Shown here: positions 6,937 through 7,960 of the stretch, piece after piece
How the letters are laid out: every line of letters begins with the position of its first letter
Position numbering within the stretch: the first letter of the stretch is position 1
Assembly: GCA_937915775.1 (NCBI GenBank)
Contig: CALGGQ010000420.1
Location: forward strand, 1 to 7,960
Length of the DNA stretch: 7,960 nucleotides
Direction: 5' to 3'
DNA from: an uncultured Clostridia bacterium
Lineage (GTDB): Bacteria; Bacillota; Clostridia; Oscillospirales; Acutalibacteraceae
Notes under the pieces: generated by a model
The model's database searches: none
What the model was told of the DNA's origin: nothing
The model's input: only the letters and a program-made list of their open reading frames with translations
Translations under genes and position numbers: made by a program

Positions 6937-7668
6937 ATGAAAATTGTTCATGTTGCTGCGAGTATTCCTTATAATGACTACTGGGGATATCAAGATAATT
7001 TACTTCCTAAGTATCAAATAAAACTCGGACACACGGTAACGCTGATTGCTACAAATTATATATTGACAGATAACGGTAACCAAGAGGTACCGTGTGACGA
7101 GTATGACTTAACTGACGGTACACACATTGTACGACTTCCGTTAAAAAGGTATTATCCTTCGGTAATGACGCACGTAAATGATCAGCTCGTTGGTCTTTAT
7201 AGGATATTGTGCCGTGAAAAGCCTGATTTTATATTTTTTCATGGCATCTGCAGTATTTCTATCCGAGATGTGATTCGCTATAAAAAAAGAGTTAATCCGC
7301 AGTGTGTTATCGTTCAGGATAATCATCTGGACTATAATATTGGTCATTCCAGCACCGGTATAAAAAAGTACATACTCAGATCTTATTATCGCATTATCAA
7401 TCGATATTCTGTGCATTATGTCAGCAAGATTTACGGTGTTACACCGTGGCGTAAAACATATGCCGAGGATTACTTCGGTGTTCCTGCCGATAAGACCGAT
7501 GTCTTGATTATGGGAGCGGATGATGAAAAAATAGATTTTAGAAACCGTGATAGCATCCGTCAAAAAATTCGTTCAATATACCAATTAAAAGACGATGATT
7601 TTTTCAAACAAAAAGCCGATTTAAAAATAATTTTAATAGGTGATTCAGCCGTTGGTAAATCAAAGTAA
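6937..7668 (+). CDS. GT4 family glycosyltransferase, N-terminal part, truncated by a chimeric junction
   Basis: Residues 1 to about 222 are the N-terminal Rossmann domain of a GT4 glycosyltransferase. KIVHVAASIP opens the first strand and WGYQDNLLPKYQIKLGH is the typical acceptor-side segment. PWRKTYAEDYFGVPADKTD followed by VLIMGADDEKID (from residue 189) is the inter-domain GVD-type motif. The family normally runs to about 370-400 residues with a C-terminal nucleotide-sugar domain containing an E-x7-E motif, and none of that is present. After LKDDDFF the frame continues for about 20 residues as the start of a RABL2 GTPase (LIGDSAVGKSK) and ends at a TAA inside that gene's intron. The open frame is therefore a bacterial-eukaryotic chimera, not a real protein. 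The start ATG 6937 is supported by its ribosome binding site. Sugar specificity is unknown; context suggests surface glycan assembly. Confidence 0.85.
   Translation: MKIVHVAASIPYNDYWGYQDNLLPKYQIKLGHTVTLIATNYILTDNGNQEVPCDEYDLTDGTHIVRLPLKRYYPSVMTHVNDQLVGLYRILCREKPDFIFFHGICSISIRDVIRYKKRVNPQCVIVQDNHLDYNIGHSSTGIKKYILRSYYRIINRYSVHYVSKIYGVTPWRKTYAEDYFGVPADKTDVLIMGADDEKIDFRNRDSIRQKIRSIYQLKDDDFFKQKADLKIILIGDSAVGKSK
7598..7608. other. Probable chimeric junction, bacterial to eukaryotic DNA
   Basis: The glycosyltransferase sequence LKDDDF ends here and RABL2-like sequence (KADLKIILIG) follows. GC content drops sharply downstream, with A/T-ending codons, and the junction lies at or near a T6 run (7599-7604). 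The exact base cannot be fixed because of the T run. Assembly or library-ligation chimerism is the most likely cause. Confidence 0.8.
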
Positions 7669-7960
7669 GTACAAATATATAAAAAATATAATAGATTACT
7701 CGATCGATTTTTATTAGATAACTACGAAGAAATAACAAATTCAACTCATGCATTGATAATATATAAATATAAATATAAAAATAAAGATGGTACTGAATTA
7801 ATGGTAGATATATGGGACACAGCAGGCCAGGAAGTTTTTATGACAATGCATCCAGCTTATTACTTTGAAGCCAATGCTGCCCTTTTAGTTTTCGACACAA
7901 CGAGAAAAATCACTTATAAAAATTGTCTCAAATGGTATAATGAATTTAGAGAACAATGTC
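7606..7960 (+). CDS. Eukaryotic RABL2-like small GTPase, partial at both ends, with one intron
   Basis: Exon 1 (to 7664) encodes the P-loop GDSAVGKSK (G1), the form seen in RABL2. Exon 2 (7695-7960) continues in frame as LLDRFLLDNYEEITNSTHA, then VDIWDTAGQE (G3 switch II), MHPAYYFEANAALLVFD, TTRKITYKN and KWYNEFREQC. The arrangement closely follows RABL2, a Rab-like GTPase of cilia and intraflagellar transport; human RABL2 has GDSAVGKSKL, DFWDTAGQE and RKVTYRN at the same places. The G4 NKxD motif would lie just past the window end. The N-terminus is missing or altered by the junction, and no in-frame ATG precedes the P-loop. The AT-rich codon use, an intron and a ciliary function point to a ciliated or flagellated protist. 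Gln codons seen are CAA/CAG, so there is no evidence of TAA/TAG recoding, though the sample is small. Confidence 0.88.
7665..7694 (+). other. Spliceosomal-type micro-intron, 30 nt (GTAAGT...ATAG)
   Basis: The segment begins GTAAGT and ends TAG, is almost all A/T inside, and interrupts codon 3 of the P-loop's SKL. Exon 1 ends TCA-AA and exon 2 begins A-TTA-CTC, so removal gives GKSKLLDRF, matching RABL2. Reading through hits TAA at 7666-7668. The length is a multiple of three, and an intron this short is typical of some ciliates and other protists. Bacterial genes would not contain it. Confidence 0.87.

Noticed and set aside
6937..7668. Novel glycosyltransferase-GTPase fusion protein
   Set aside because: The GT4 domain is cut before its C-terminal half, the GTPase sequence contains an intron, and composition changes at the join. 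A chimera explains all of this better than a fusion.
7606..7960. Bacterial Rab-like or MglA-like GTPase
   Set aside because: The RABL2-specific motifs and the GT-AG intron that restores the reading frame indicate a eukaryotic gene, not a bacterial small GTPase.

Overview
The window is a metagenomic-style contig made of three unlike pieces. Bases 1-33 are not biological: they equal the reverse complement of the standard 33-nt Illumina TruSeq read-through adapter. Bases 34 to about 7600 are a bacterial locus with every gene on the + strand. The last ~355 bases, from about 7603, are AT-rich eukaryotic DNA encoding the start of a RABL2-type small GTPase, interrupted by a 30-nt GT-AG intron. The bacterial part looks like a gut or rumen Clostridia (Oscillospirales/Ruminococcus-like): purine-rich ribosome binding sites, intermediate GC, and a giant secreted protein combining choline-binding-type wall repeats with a dockerin. 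A bacterial contig running into a ciliary GTPase gene with a tiny intron points to a sample rich in both Clostridia and protists, such as rumen. That habitat is an inference.

Layout of the bacterial part: a damaged tail of an upstream gene, probably a glycosyltransferase (35-227); a LicD-family transferase (220-1029); a small membrane protein of the Lgt-like superfamily with altered catalytic motif (1066-1749); a short lipoprotein starting at GTG 1838 (1838-2341); a 1517-residue secreted protein with an uncharacterised N-terminal domain, a phosphodiester glycosidase (NAGPA/DUF2233) domain, Ig-like regions, wall-binding repeats, a 57-residue tandem duplication and a C-terminal dockerin (2357-6910); and the first ~222 residues of a GT4 glycosyltransferase (6937 to about 7602), cut off by the junction with the eukaryotic piece. 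Gaps are short (8-nt overlap, 36, 88, 15 and 26 nt), no T-tailed terminator is visible between genes, and all are co-directional, so a single operon is likely.

Taken together the genes suggest a cell-surface phosphoglycan locus. Glycosyltransferases would build a glycan and LicD would add a phospho-substituent such as phosphocholine. The secreted phosphodiester glycosidase has a domain that in characterised relatives cleaves sugar-1-phosphate diesters, and it carries repeats of the type that bind choline-decorated wall polymers. The link between LicD decoration and wall-repeat binding is a hypothesis. The eukaryotic tail and the adapter should not be taken as part of the bacterial genome.
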